A DNA stretch of 56,849 nucleotides from UBA60 sp964587885 (GTDB taxonomy: Archaea > Thermoplasmatota > Poseidoniia > Poseidoniales > Poseidoniaceae). The stretch is taken from NCBI GenBank assembly GCA_964587885.1, contig CAZPME010000013.1:1-56849 (forward strand), read 5' to 3'. Below are positions 42,104-50,328 of the stretch, one piece after another. Every line of letters starts with the position of its first letter. Position 1 is the stretch's first letter. A model generated the notes under the pieces. That model was not told the origin of the DNA. It searched no databases and worked only from the letters and a program-made list of their open reading frames with translations. A program made the position numbers and the translations under genes.

Positions 42104-42332
42104 ATCCTATTGTGTCAAGTATTCCTGAAGCCACTTGTAATGACCTCAGGCGGGTATTCCAGAAGGCACGTAAATTTCGCGCACTGCTTTCACTTAAACT
42201 AATTTTTAAGCCGTCAGAATTCAAATTCATCTCGACATCTTCTTCACCCACGAGACTAGCCATCAAGGATTCAACGTGGGGATGTGAAACAATCAGTTCT
42301 GCTCGCCAAGCCGGCTCGCCGGCAAGGGACAA
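42093..42332 (-). CDS. pcc1: KEOPS complex subunit Pcc1
   Basis: 79 residues; dimerisation subunit of KEOPS, which installs t6A in ANN-decoding tRNAs. The fold is read from strands VSHPHVESLMASLVGEE, an amphipathic strand LKISLSESS and the helix ARNLRAFWNTRLRSLQVA, equivalent to the ALRA-NS-LRW helix of Pcc1. A TTG start at 42332 is supported by GGAGTGA 6 nt upstream and by the in-frame TGA of the eL43 gene just before it. Position between eL43 and prefoldin beta is conserved in archaea. Confidence 0.82.
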   Translation of the reverse strand: MSLAGEPAWRAELIVSHPHVESLMASLVGEEDVEMNLNSDGLKISLSESSARNLRAFWNTRLRSLQVASGILDTIGYDE

Positions 42333-42338
42333 GAGAAT

Positions 42339-42692
42339 TCACTCCTCTTCTTCGCCTGCGGCTAGTTGGCGCTCATATTCAAGTGCGGCTTGACTAGCGA
42401 TAAAAGCCATGTCAGCCGATGTAGCGCCAGAAGCAGCACGGCGAGCGATTCTCAGATTAGCATCACTAGCGCGGGTAAATGGTTCCCATGCGCCACCAGC
42501 AAATGTGTGGTCGCATTTCTTACACACCCAAATGCCGGTTGACTTTCGGGAAACTTTTGGATAGTGACAAACAGGGCAAGTGTATTTCTTGCCCTTTTTA
42601 CGCAAAACTTTACCCGCATTACTGCGGACGCTAACTCCATATCTGGCTCCGAATTGGGCTGTAATGCCAGTTTTTGCAGTTCTTTTGCTCAT
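42339..42692 (-). CDS. rpl37ae: Large-subunit ribosomal protein eL43 (L37Ae)
   Basis: 117 residues from ATG 42692. Zinc finger CPVCHYPKVSRKSTGIWVCKKC (CxxC...CxxC) with the typical GARYG and FAGGAWEP words. It is longer than most archaeal eL43 by about 25-30 residues, the extra part being an Ala/Glu-rich C-terminal tail. The stop of rrp42 lies 2 nt before its ATG. In many archaea rpoP follows; here pcc1 follows directly. Confidence 0.95.
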   Translation of the reverse strand: MSKRTAKTGITAQFGARYGVSVRSNAGKVLRKKGKKYTCPVCHYPKVSRKSTGIWVCKKCDHTFAGGAWEPFTRASDANLRIARRAASGATSADMAFIASQAALEYERQLAAGEEEE

Positions 42693-42694
42693 TT

Positions 42695-43483
42695 TCAAGC
42701 CACCTTAGAATCTATTAAATCACGAAGTTCGGAACATTTCTCAGCCGATACATCAAGCATCTCGGACAATTCTGCCGCCGTGAATGTACCCTTTAACCCC
42801 TTCTGCATTGAATGCATACTACCATTATCACCAAGAGTAATTGAGACGCGTTCAGCACCTCCCATTTCCTCTTCTTCGTCAGCATCGTATACGTAACGTC
42901 CACCGACACGAGTAAAGGTACACATAATTGGAGTCAAAGCAACTTGTAATTTGTAATCCTCACCAACATCAAAACGCTCGGCTGGAACTGTTGCGTCGCG
43001 TAATGCTGCAATAGCAGCTAATCCAGCGGCGTCAAATATATTTCCACCATCGGAAATAACGTGAATATCAATAACTACCATCCAAACACTTTCACCAGGA
43101 ACAATACACAATGCTTCCATATCGATGCAACCACTTTCACGGATTCCTCGGTCGACTACACGGCCAAGTTCAATAGATTCAGGGCTTGGTGGCCCTGGCT
43201 CATATTTTCTATGAGCTACTGGGCGTAACTCCGCTCCACACATCAAAGAACCACTAGTTGGTCTATCCGAATATGGTTCTCGAACTTCAAACTTGACTCC
43301 GACATAAATAATCGTGTCTCCCCAAGTGACCTTGGCGGAACCATCAGCATTGTATAGACAGCCTAAATCAACTTCAGGTTGGCGTCCTTCCCAACGTCCT
43401 CGGCCGCTGATGCGTTGGTCCATTTCTGCAAGTTCAGTCAGGTGCTGACGTAGCAATTGAGGTACAACTCGTTTTGCCATCAC
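42695..43483 (-). CDS. rrp42: Exosome complex subunit Rrp42
   Basis: 262 residues, RNase PH-fold but catalytically inactive ring subunit. Contains GRQPEVDLG (where Rrp41 has its active-site Arg region), SSG-like CGAELRPVAHRK replaced by a structural loop, VDRGIRESGCIDMEAL and HVISDGGNIFDAAGLAAIAAL, the Rrp42 signature. It pairs with Rrp41 to form the hexamer. The start ATGATGG overlaps the rrp41 stop. Confidence 0.94.
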   Translation of the reverse strand: MMAKRVVPQLLRQHLTELAEMDQRISGRGRWEGRQPEVDLGCLYNADGSAKVTWGDTIIYVGVKFEVREPYSDRPTSGSLMCGAELRPVAHRKYEPGPPSPESIELGRVVDRGIRESGCIDMEALCIVPGESVWMVVIDIHVISDGGNIFDAAGLAAIAALRDATVPAERFDVGEDYKLQVALTPIMCTFTRVGGRYVYDADEEEEMGGAERVSITLGDNGSMHSMQKGLKGTFTAAELSEMLDVSAEKCSELRDLIDSKVA

Positions 43484-44208
43484 TCATCACCTCCGTCATA
43501 GCGGGCTCTTAGAGCAGCAGTCATGATTTCATGCATCTCCTCTGCAGCAGCAAAGTTGTAATCAACTGCTAATTGAAGCTCATCCATCGACAAATCACCA
43601 TCCATTTGCATAAACGCAATTTCTCCAGTAGTTGGCATGATGCCCATTGGAAGGTCGGCCTGACCATAATTATCCTCAGCCTTGTCTAAATCCAAAACTA
43701 CAGTGTCTTCGATTTTACCACTTGCAACACCAACTATCATTCCACGCATTGGGATGCCGGCATCGGCAAGAGCGACAGAAGCCGCGGTGATTCCAGCACA
43801 ACGAGTACCTGCTTCAGCAGCAAGGATCTCAATTTCAATGCGTATCTTTGAACGCGGGTAGCGTTCTACCATAACTGCTGAAGCAAAGGCTTCAGCAGTG
43901 ACTTTACTAATCTCTCGACTTCGACGGTTGAATCCTGGGCGAATACGGTCGGAGGTCGAAAAAGGAGCCATGTTGTAACGAACGTCTAACACTGCTTGGT
44001 CTTGCTTCTGGATTTTGCGCGGGTGGGCTTCCATAGGCCCGTATACCGCGCAAACTACCTCATTCAAACCATGCTTTACCCATGCTGATCCATCAGCAGC
44101 GGGAATAACACCTGCTTTGACTTCGACCGGACGGGACTCATCGACACGGCGACCGTCTAGGCGGCTACCATCGTCGTTGAGGAGTTTTACATCTCCATAT
44201 CCTCCCAT
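43480..44208 (-). CDS. rrp41: Exosome complex catalytic subunit Rrp41
   Basis: 242 residues, phosphorolytic 3'-5' RNase. RNase PH fold with DGRRVDESRPVEVKAGV, AVYGPMEAHPRK, YNMAPFSTSDR and GFNRRSREIS. The catalytic loop LDLDKAEDNYGQADLPMG carries the two Asp of the active site, and TGEIAFMQMDGDLS follows. Starts on a TAATG overlap with the rrp4 stop. Confidence 0.95.
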   Translation of the reverse strand: MGGYGDVKLLNDDGSRLDGRRVDESRPVEVKAGVIPAADGSAWVKHGLNEVVCAVYGPMEAHPRKIQKQDQAVLDVRYNMAPFSTSDRIRPGFNRRSREISKVTAEAFASAVMVERYPRSKIRIEIEILAAEAGTRCAGITAASVALADAGIPMRGMIVGVASGKIEDTVVLDLDKAEDNYGQADLPMGIMPTTGEIAFMQMDGDLSMDELQLAVDYNFAAAEEMHEIMTAALRARYDGGDE

Positions 44209-44891
44209 TAGGCCTCACCTCCAGCCAATACTTCCGAGAGACGAGAGGTCAAACCCTCTCGGTGTCCGGTTTTGGTCACGACAGCAATGGCTTCACGAGC
44301 CAAGCGGATTCCGGCAGCTGAGCCATCGACCCAGACGCGTCCGTTTTCAGCGACAATGATTCTGCATTCGCTGGCAGTCTTAATACTCTGCAATGTTTCG
44401 CCATTCTCGCCCTTGAGCATGGGTATCTTTTGCACGGGTATTTCTACAATATGTCCTTCGGAAATCTTACGCAGTCCAACTCCTTTCATCGTACAAACCA
44501 CACTGTGTGATTCATCGACTTCCTGCGCCCGAGCAAGTACTGCTTCGCCAACATCCATATGGTTGCGGGCGTCACCAAACTCGACCTTCCAAGGTGCTAG
44601 CGACATCGGCAATAGTGCATTAAATGGTCCGCACACATCGAGGAACCAAAGGTTACTCTGTACGGCTTCAACATATCCGATTACCAAATCGCCGGAACGT
44701 GGCATATATGCTGCATTAATCGGCATTACATGCAAGGTTCCATCGTTATTATTCAAATGCCCCAATCGGGTTACTACAAGCCCATCTGCGCCCTTTATTA
44801 GACCGCATCCGGGGTTTAGGTTGGCGTTGTCTCCAATGACTTCACCAGGAACTACGAGGCGCAGCTCGGCGCCAGTTTCATTTCCTTTCAT
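44208..44891 (-). CDS. rrp4: Exosome cap subunit Rrp4
   Basis: 227 residues. N-terminal domain VVPGEVIGD, S1 RNA-binding domain GDLVIGYVEAVQSNLWFLDVCGPFNALLP, and KH domain with IPMLKGENGETLQSIK and ECRIIVAENGRVWVDG. Caps the Rrp41-Rrp42 ring and presents substrates. A TATA-like GCCTTATGAAGG upstream on the minus strand (~44924-44935) suggests a promoter inside the superoperon. Confidence 0.94.
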   Translation of the reverse strand: MKGNETGAELRLVVPGEVIGDNANLNPGCGLIKGADGLVVTRLGHLNNNDGTLHVMPINAAYMPRSGDLVIGYVEAVQSNLWFLDVCGPFNALLPMSLAPWKVEFGDARNHMDVGEAVLARAQEVDESHSVVCTMKGVGLRKISEGHIVEIPVQKIPMLKGENGETLQSIKTASECRIIVAENGRVWVDGSAAGIRLAREAIAVVTKTGHREGLTSRLSEVLAGGEA

Positions 44892-44941
44892 TCTGTTTCC
44901 TCAGCGCCGCCGACTCGCCACCCCTTCATAAGGCAACCCCT

Positions 44942-44956
44942 CTGCCCTATGGGCAG
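44942..44956 (-). terminator. Hairpin between sbds and rrp4
   Basis: CTGCCC-ATA-GGGCAG (perfect 6-bp stem) lies upstream of sbds in transcript order, 3' of rrp4 promoter side: on the minus strand it falls between the rrp4 start at 44891 and the sbds stop at 44960. It is followed by the TATA-like element used for rrp4. It may end or attenuate read-through from sbds; there is no U-tract. Confidence 0.4.
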
Positions 44957-44959
44957 TCT

Positions 44960-45646
44960 TCACAGTTCTTTTACTACCAATTCGGAATCACGTTTTGCAA
45001 CTTTGCCCATAATATCAGTTTTAATCGCTGCAGGAATTTCGACAACGCAGGCCCAGTCTCCATTAGACAACCATTCCTCCTTCTGCATATACTCACGTAA
45101 TAATTGTGATACTGAGCCATAGTGCTTTCCGGAAACGCGGAAAGCCAAGCGGCAGGATTCGAATGAGAGTGGCAATAATGGTTTCAATAAGGTAAGAACT
45201 TCGCTAATTTGAGCATCTATTGACTTGAATGGATCAACAGAATAACGCGATTCATCTAGAGCCAATTCAATTCTCTGACTTGGGTGAGGCAATTTGCTTC
45301 GTGGGTCAACTGCTGTCGAAGAGATGTGGTGGATTATTGCCTGTCTTTTTACTTCGACCATTTCTTTTCTTTGATTAGTGGTTAATTGAATTGAGCCTTT
45401 GTTAAGAATGATGCTTGTAATCTCCTTAATATCCTGAGTAGCGAATGTATTTTCAATCGCTTCAGAAGTCGGTCGCTCACCATCACGAGCATCGTGAAAA
45501 ACGTCTTCAATAGCTAATAATTGGTCAATTTCAACTGATTCGGGATCGGAACGCCACTGATTAACCAATTCGGGGTCGACTAAAATTTCGTAGCGTTTGC
45601 CACCCTTTTCCATGCGGGCGAGTACTGCTGCATCTAAACTTACCAT
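44960..45646 (-). CDS. sdo1: SBDS ribosome maturation protein
   Basis: 228 residues from ATG 45646. Archaeal Shwachman-Bodian-Diamond protein, which in eukaryotes releases eIF6 from the 60S subunit. N-terminal FYSH domain: KGGKRYEILVDPE, VFHDARDGERPTSEAI, then IILNKGSIQLTTNQR. The middle helical domain has HPSQRIELAL, and a ferredoxin-like C-terminal domain closes. Located between psmA and rrp4, the usual archaeal exosome-operon order. Confidence 0.94.
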   Translation of the reverse strand: MVSLDAAVLARMEKGGKRYEILVDPELVNQWRSDPESVEIDQLLAIEDVFHDARDGERPTSEAIENTFATQDIKEITSIILNKGSIQLTTNQRKEMVEVKRQAIIHHISSTAVDPRSKLPHPSQRIELALDESRYSVDPFKSIDAQISEVLTLLKPLLPLSFESCRLAFRVSGKHYGSVSQLLREYMQKEEWLSNGDWACVVEIPAAIKTDIMGKVAKRDSELVVKEL

Positions 45647-45697
45647 CAAACCCCTCAACCAACCCAAACGGCTGGCGACCTAAGTGCTTGACCCTGC

Positions 45698-46423
45698 TCA
45701 ATCTTCCGGCATCGGCTTCAATTTATCGATTTGAGCATTCACTTCGTCACGGTCCAAATTGCGATATCCGTCACTATCAATAATAGCAATCTCCACAGCA
45801 TCACGATTCAATTCAGCATCAAGACTGGTTCGCAGTGCCTCAAGGCCGAGTTTTACCCCTGCATTCAGTGTCATTCCTTCCTTCCAGTTTTCTTCAAAAT
45901 ACTCAACCACATTAACTCGGCCAGAGCCGATTGCTCCGGCATGATAAGATTGGTATGCGCCGGAAGGATCGGTCTCAAACAAGTGAATTCCATTTTCATC
46001 TACGCCACCAATAAGCAGGGCTGTACCATATGGGCGAGCCCCGCCATATTGAGTAAATGATTGTTTGAAATCACAAATTTTCTTGGCTAGAGTGTCAACT
46101 GGTACAGGAGCAGCAAAGGTAATTCGATTAACTTGGCATTCTACACGAGCACGGTCAACCAATTGTCGGGCATCAGCAACTAATCCTGAGGTGGCAAAAC
46201 CAATATGGTCATCAATCTTGAACATTTTTTTAATACTCTCGGGCAGAATTAGTCTGCTGGCGATGCGCTTATCGCAAACCAAAATAACTCCGTCACGGAA
46301 TTTCAATCCAGCTGTTGTCGTCCCACGCTTAACCGATTCGCGGGCATATTCAACTTGGAATAATCTTCCATCGGGGCTAAACATCGTTATGCTGTGGTCG
46401 TAACCTCTTCCGCTCGGTTGCAC
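45698..46423 (-). CDS. psmA: 20S proteasome alpha subunit
   Basis: 241 residues from GTG. N-terminal GYDHSITMFSPDGRLFQVEYA is the alpha-subunit hallmark (the YD-R and GRL-QVEYA gating region), without the active Thr of beta subunits. KFRDGVILVCDKR, DHIGFATSGLVADARQL and a family-typical YEYGG-like TQYGGARPYG follow. It heads the minus-strand superoperon with SBDS and exosome genes. Partner of the PAN at the left edge. Confidence 0.96.
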   Translation of the reverse strand: MQPSGRGYDHSITMFSPDGRLFQVEYARESVKRGTTTAGLKFRDGVILVCDKRIASRLILPESIKKMFKIDDHIGFATSGLVADARQLVDRARVECQVNRITFAAPVPVDTLAKKICDFKQSFTQYGGARPYGTALLIGGVDENGIHLFETDPSGAYQSYHAGAIGSGRVNVVEYFEENWKEGMTLNAGVKLGLEALRTSLDAELNRDAVEIAIIDSDGYRNLDRDEVNAQIDKLKPMPED

Positions 46424-46501
46424 TTCAATCCCTCGTAGAACCCGTCCTGCGATGGGGTCTTATCAATCTATGCGGAGAGTCTGCCCTTTGAAAACCCTAA
46501 G

Positions 46502-46511
46502 CATACATTTG
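46502..46511 (+). promoter_or_regulatory. TATA-like box of dph6
   Basis: GCATACATTT centred ~29 nt before GTG 46536, consistent with a leaderless or near-leaderless transcript. Confidence 0.35.
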
Positions 46512-46535
46512 AATGGTCACCGCTTGGGGCCATTT

Positions 46536-47204
46536 GTGCGAGTCATCATCCTCTCTTCGGGCGGCAAAGATTCAGCCCTTGCCGCGTGGTGGGCAATTTG
46601 CAAGGGTTGGGATATAACATGCATGATTACAATAAAAGTAAGTGGTGACGACTCTTGGATGTTTCAACTAAATGGGACTGAAGTTGCAGAATTACAAGCA
46701 AAGGCAATCGGCTGTGATTGGCGCTGTATTTCTGTAAGCGGTGAACAGGAAGTGGAGGTAAAACAACTGGAGTACTCTTTATCGCAAATGCAGGGAGAGT
46801 ATGATGCCCTCATCAGCGGTGCATTGGCTAGTGAGTACCAAAGACGTAGAATTGAACTTATGGCCGAACGTCTCGGTGTAATCTCATACACTCCTCTTTG
46901 GCATAATGACTCACTCCAGCACATGCGTGAATTAGTAGAATGTGGGGTTGAAATGATGCTCGTATCCGTATCTTGTGAAGGATTAGATGAGGATTTTCTA
47001 GGTCGACAAATAGATGCACAATTACTTGCTAGAATGGAGAGACTTGCCCATGAATATAGATTCTCAATTGATGGCGAAGGTGGTGAGTTTGAGACAATTA
47101 TTACTGCAGGGCCACATATGAAAGGAAAAATCGAAATCACCGGTACAAAGGATTGGAAAGGTAGCCATGGAAATTTCATTATTGATAATGCAATCTTACG
47201 TTAA
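46536..47204 (+). CDS. dph6: Diphthine-ammonia ligase (Dph6-type ATP pyrophosphatase)
   Basis: 222 residues from GTG 46536 (RVIILSSGGKDSALAAWWA). ATG 46452 would add 28 residues without homology. PP-loop SSGGKDSALA, then the Dph6-specific ALASEYQRRRIELMAERLG and the closing GEGGEFETIITAGP. The enzyme amidates diphthine to diphthamide on EF-2, whose target motif is present in the aEF-2 of this window. Divergent from psmA. Confidence 0.9.
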   Translation: MRVIILSSGGKDSALAAWWAICKGWDITCMITIKVSGDDSWMFQLNGTEVAELQAKAIGCDWRCISVSGEQEVEVKQLEYSLSQMQGEYDALISGALASEYQRRRIELMAERLGVISYTPLWHNDSLQHMRELVECGVEMMLVSVSCEGLDEDFLGRQIDAQLLARMERLAHEYRFSIDGEGGEFETIITAGPHMKGKIEITGTKDWKGSHGNFIIDNAILR

Positions 47205-47279
47205 CGCTGAATTTGCACAGGGATTTATCAAGCGAAAGCATCATGTCCGTAACCCCTCACCCGGTAATTGAGAGAGATT

Positions 47280-48632
47280 ATGCGCTTTTGCCCACTGGAT
47301 TATCGTTACGGTTGTGATGACTTCAAAATTATCTGGTCTGAAGAGGGGCGGCACGCCCGTCAACTCGAAGTTGAGAGAGCCCTTGTTTGGGCGCATTTGC
47401 AACTGGGAAGAGTTAGCCAAGAGCATTATGATCTAGTTGCAGCAATTGCTAATCCGCAATCAGTTACCTCCCAGAGAGTTAACGAAATAGAGGCTGAAAC
47501 CAAGCATGATATCATGGCTTTGACTAAGGCTATGGCTGAGGCGGCTGGCGATGCTGGATGGTGCATCCATCTTGGCGCCACTAGTAATGACATCGTCGAT
47601 ACTGCAGTTGGTCTACAACTGCGAGATAGTATGGTAATTTTACGTCAAGTCGTCACTAAATCGATGGCCGTAATGGCGGATTTGGCAGAGCGAGAACGTG
47701 ATACTGTCATGCTTGGACGAACTCATGGCCAGGCGGCAGTTCCTATCACGTTCGGACTGAAAGTTGCGGTGTGGCTTGACGAAATGTCTCGCCACCTAAT
47801 TCGTCTTGACGAAGCATGGTCAAGAATTGCAGTCGGGAAATTTCTCGGTGCAGTTGGCACTGGAGCTGCTCAAGGTAAAGATGCCCGCCAATTACAGAAT
47901 CTTGTACTAACTCACTTGGGTTTAGGTGTTCCACTAGTAACCACACAAGTCGTCGGTCGTGACCGTTATGTTGAATACATTTCATGGCTGGCTAATGTTG
48001 CAACTACCTGTGAGAAAATATTGCAAGAAGTACGTAATTTGCAGCGTTCTGAAATCGCTGAAGTTGGTGAAGGTTTCGACAAGGCTAAGCAAGTCGGGTC
48101 ATCAACTATGGCGCACAAACGTAATCCGATTACCAGTGAAAACGCCTGTGGTTTGGCTCGAATCGTCAGGTCATTTATTATTCCAACCTATGAGAATGCC
48201 TTGCTATGGCATGAGAGAGATTTGGCCAATTCAAGTAGTGAAAGGTTTACATTATCACATGCTTCATCATTGCTTGAAGATGTTGTTACCAAGACCACTA
48301 AAGTGTTGACAAATCTGTGGGTGGATGCTGACCGAATGATGGCGAATATTGATTCACAACGAGGATTGGTAATGGCTGAAAAAGTTATGATTGCCCTCGT
48401 CGATGCCGGTATTCCACGTGATGAGGCCCACGAAGTATTACGTGAGGCTTCAATGACATGTATTGAGGATGGTGTCGATTTAATCGATGTATGTTCAACA
48501 ACTCCTGCAATAACTGCGGCCTTCACCAGCGATGAATTAGAAGCACTATTCGATCCAATGAATCACCTTGGAGTTTCTGGAGAACTAATCGATGAAGCAG
48601 TAAGTATGGCTAGAAAAGCAATTTCTGACTGA
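47280..48632 (+). CDS. purB: Adenylosuccinate lyase
   Basis: Fumarase-superfamily lyase of purine synthesis (SAICAR to AICAR; adenylosuccinate to AMP). 450 residues from ATG 47280. Typical words: EIEAETKHDIMALTKAM, IHLGATSNDIVDTA, GRTHGQAAVPITFG, and the signature loop GSSTMAHKRNPITSE. GAGAGAG lies 3 nt before the ATG. The TTG at 47268 is less likely. Its stop is 1 nt from the convergent membrane-protein stop. Confidence 0.95.
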   Translation: MRFCPLDYRYGCDDFKIIWSEEGRHARQLEVERALVWAHLQLGRVSQEHYDLVAAIANPQSVTSQRVNEIEAETKHDIMALTKAMAEAAGDAGWCIHLGATSNDIVDTAVGLQLRDSMVILRQVVTKSMAVMADLAERERDTVMLGRTHGQAAVPITFGLKVAVWLDEMSRHLIRLDEAWSRIAVGKFLGAVGTGAAQGKDARQLQNLVLTHLGLGVPLVTTQVVGRDRYVEYISWLANVATTCEKILQEVRNLQRSEIAEVGEGFDKAKQVGSSTMAHKRNPITSENACGLARIVRSFIIPTYENALLWHERDLANSSSERFTLSHASSLLEDVVTKTTKVLTNLWVDADRMMANIDSQRGLVMAEKVMIALVDAGIPRDEAHEVLREASMTCIEDGVDLIDVCSTTPAITAAFTSDELEALFDPMNHLGVSGELIDEAVSMARKAISD

Positions 48633-48633
48633 A

Positions 48634-49083
48634 TTATTCTGTTGCTGCTAATTGTTGGGCTTGAGTCATTGCCATTCTAACTAGAACTAGCGCTATCAAT
48701 CCGGATAATGTGAAACTGATCCCTAGAATCCAGCTTGAAGCATAGAACATTATTGCGATACCTGATATGGAAAGATAAGCAACAACCTGACAAAAAGAGG
48801 CAAGGTGTTGTAGATTGATGTGCGCCTGTTCTCCGATTCTATCGGAGTATTCCAGCACGAATGCATAAACCATGAAATATACTGCTTGGAAAGGTATTGC
48901 ACTGATTACTATCAATAGAGCAATCTGCCTAAGTTGTAGATAATTTTCCTGTTGGGCAATTCCATGGAAAAGGGCGAATGCTGTATTTGTCCCAAGCATT
49001 GCTGCCATGATTGTCCAGCGCTTTTCTGAAGGGTCATCGACCCTAATCATCACTTGACTATCTGCATTTTTCTTAGCAGCCAT
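48634..49083 (-). CDS. Unknown small polytopic membrane protein
   Basis: 149 residues. About four hydrophobic segments at ~24-44, 52-76, 93-113 and 114-136; short polar N-terminus (AAKKNADSQVMIRVDDPSEKR) and a Gln/Ala-rich end. No family recognised. Convergent with purB, 1 nt between stops. Confidence 0.7.
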   Translation of the reverse strand: MAAKKNADSQVMIRVDDPSEKRWTIMAAMLGTNTAFALFHGIAQQENYLQLRQIALLIVISAIPFQAVYFMVYAFVLEYSDRIGEQAHINLQHLASFCQVVAYLSISGIAIMFYASSWILGISFTLSGLIALVLVRMAMTQAQQLAATE

Positions 49084-49153
49084 GTCTATTCTGCATTATC
49101 ATGGGATGTTGAAGGTTACCCTTGCTGTGCTCGCAAAAATACGATTGTCGGCT

Positions 49154-49372
49154 TCACAAGAAAGTGCCGACGATTTGTAAAGCAGCACCGGTCACGGTGG
49201 CAGAAATAACCAGTAAAACAATCATTGCATGCGGTCCATATTGGTTGGTATCATCAAGCGCCACCTTCCAAATCTTCCATCCATGTTGGAAAATACCTGC
49301 AACAACACCACCCTCAATTTCTGTATATTCAGGTTGGGTTCTACGAGGAATCCTGTCTTCTCCAACCGGCAT
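49154..49372 (-). CDS. Small C-terminally anchored membrane protein
   Basis: 72 residues. Polar N-terminal half (PVGEDRIPRRTQPEYTEIEG), then a helix at ~50-70 (AMIVLLVISATVTGAALQIVG) near the end, a tail-anchor layout. A clear ATG and plausible residue use argue for a real gene; no family recognised. CTAAACAC ~28 nt upstream on the minus strand could be a weak TATA box. Confidence 0.55.
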   Translation of the reverse strand: MPVGEDRIPRRTQPEYTEIEGGVVAGIFQHGWKIWKVALDDTNQYGPHAMIVLLVISATVTGAALQIVGTFL

Positions 49373-49460
49373 GCTTGTCGCATATTGGATGAGTGTTTAG
49401 CAATTCGGGTTGGAATATCAGCCCATAATTGCTTTCAACCTGTGCCCATCATCACGAACT

Positions 49461-50042
49461 ATGCGCGAAGATTTGCCAAAGTTGCCGTGCCGACTTCATC
49501 TAGCAGTTACTGGAAGTGTGGGAGGGACCACTTTGGCACTGCAATATTCTCGCCAGTCAATCGTTGAAGGTGGAAGGGTAATATGGGCTAGTGAAAAAAT
49601 TCCTGATCCATTACGATTCAGCCAGATTTTCGCTGATGTCGATATTGTTTCGAGTAGTAGATTTCATGCAATTGAACTTGGCACAAACCTTGAACAAGGA
49701 ATAAAGCAAGTGATTGACGCAAGTGATTTTCTTCCCAGTGTTATTCTAGTAGTCATTGATGACTGGGCACCAAAACAAGGTAAGACTCCTTCCAGTACTA
49801 TCGCATTGGCTGAAAAAGTTCTAGCAGTTGCCGACAAGGAAATGTCGGTGATTCTAACTTCCAAAACTTATGGAAATCCTGCTGCTGGAGCTGATTCAAA
49901 GGTACGGGGAGGGGAACGCCTTGAAAATGCAGGGTGTGAAACATGGTATTTAACTCGTGAAGAATCAAAGCCTGAAATTCGCCAAATAAAATCTGCCGAA
50001 AAAAGTTTTTCGCTTCGACTAGGAGATGAGGGTTATTATTGA
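49461..50042 (+). CDS. RecA/RadB-like ATPase with degenerate P-loop
   Basis: 193 residues from ATG 49461. RecA-type core: LHLAVTGSVGGTTLALQYS stands where Walker A (GxxxxGKT/S) should be, but the Lys is missing (GSVGGTT). A Walker B-like VILVVIDDW follows, and VILTSKTYGNPAAG resembles the RadA/RadB core strand near the end. It resembles archaeal RadB, which is short and weakly ATP-hydrolysing, yet lacks its P-loop Lys. ATG 49410 is an alternative. Role unclear; perhaps a non-hydrolysing paralogue. Confidence 0.6.
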   Translation: MREDLPKLPCRLHLAVTGSVGGTTLALQYSRQSIVEGGRVIWASEKIPDPLRFSQIFADVDIVSSSRFHAIELGTNLEQGIKQVIDASDFLPSVILVVIDDWAPKQGKTPSSTIALAEKVLAVADKEMSVILTSKTYGNPAAGADSKVRGGERLENAGCETWYLTREESKPEIRQIKSAEKSFSLRLGDEGYY

Positions 50043-50043
50043 A

Positions 50044-50289
50044 TTAGTCCTCATCTTCATCGCCAAGTAAAGCACCCATTTCATCAAGAGCGTCGTCGTC
50101 AGGTTCATCAAATTGCTCAGGGTTTTTTGCCTCGCCACCAATTTCGTCATCTCCAGCAATTTTTGGTGCAGATTCATCTATCGCTTCTTGCCTATTCGCC
50201 CGCGCGATTTTGACAATATACCATATCATTAATCCCAACGCGATGAGCAATATTCCGTATGTGATATTCAGGGTTAATTGCTCAGACAT
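50044..50289 (-). CDS. Small single-TM protein with acidic tail
   Basis: 81 residues: a short N-terminus, one TM helix (ITYGILLIALGLMIWYIV, ~9-27), a basic stop-transfer KIARANR, then an acidic disordered tail (DDDALDEMG...DEDED). Topology suggests the tail is cytoplasmic. No family recognised. Stop 1 nt from the convergent RadB-like gene. Confidence 0.65.
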   Translation of the reverse strand: MSEQLTLNITYGILLIALGLMIWYIVKIARANRQEAIDESAPKIAGDDEIGGEAKNPEQFDEPDDDALDEMGALLGDEDED

Positions 50290-50328
50290 ACCTCAACGAT
50301 AATGCCTGCACACTTCATAGTTACCCTA

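Noticed and set aside
46452..46535. Longer Dph6 from ATG 46452
   Set aside because: The added 28 residues lack similarity; Dph6 proteins begin directly with the strand before the PP-loop.
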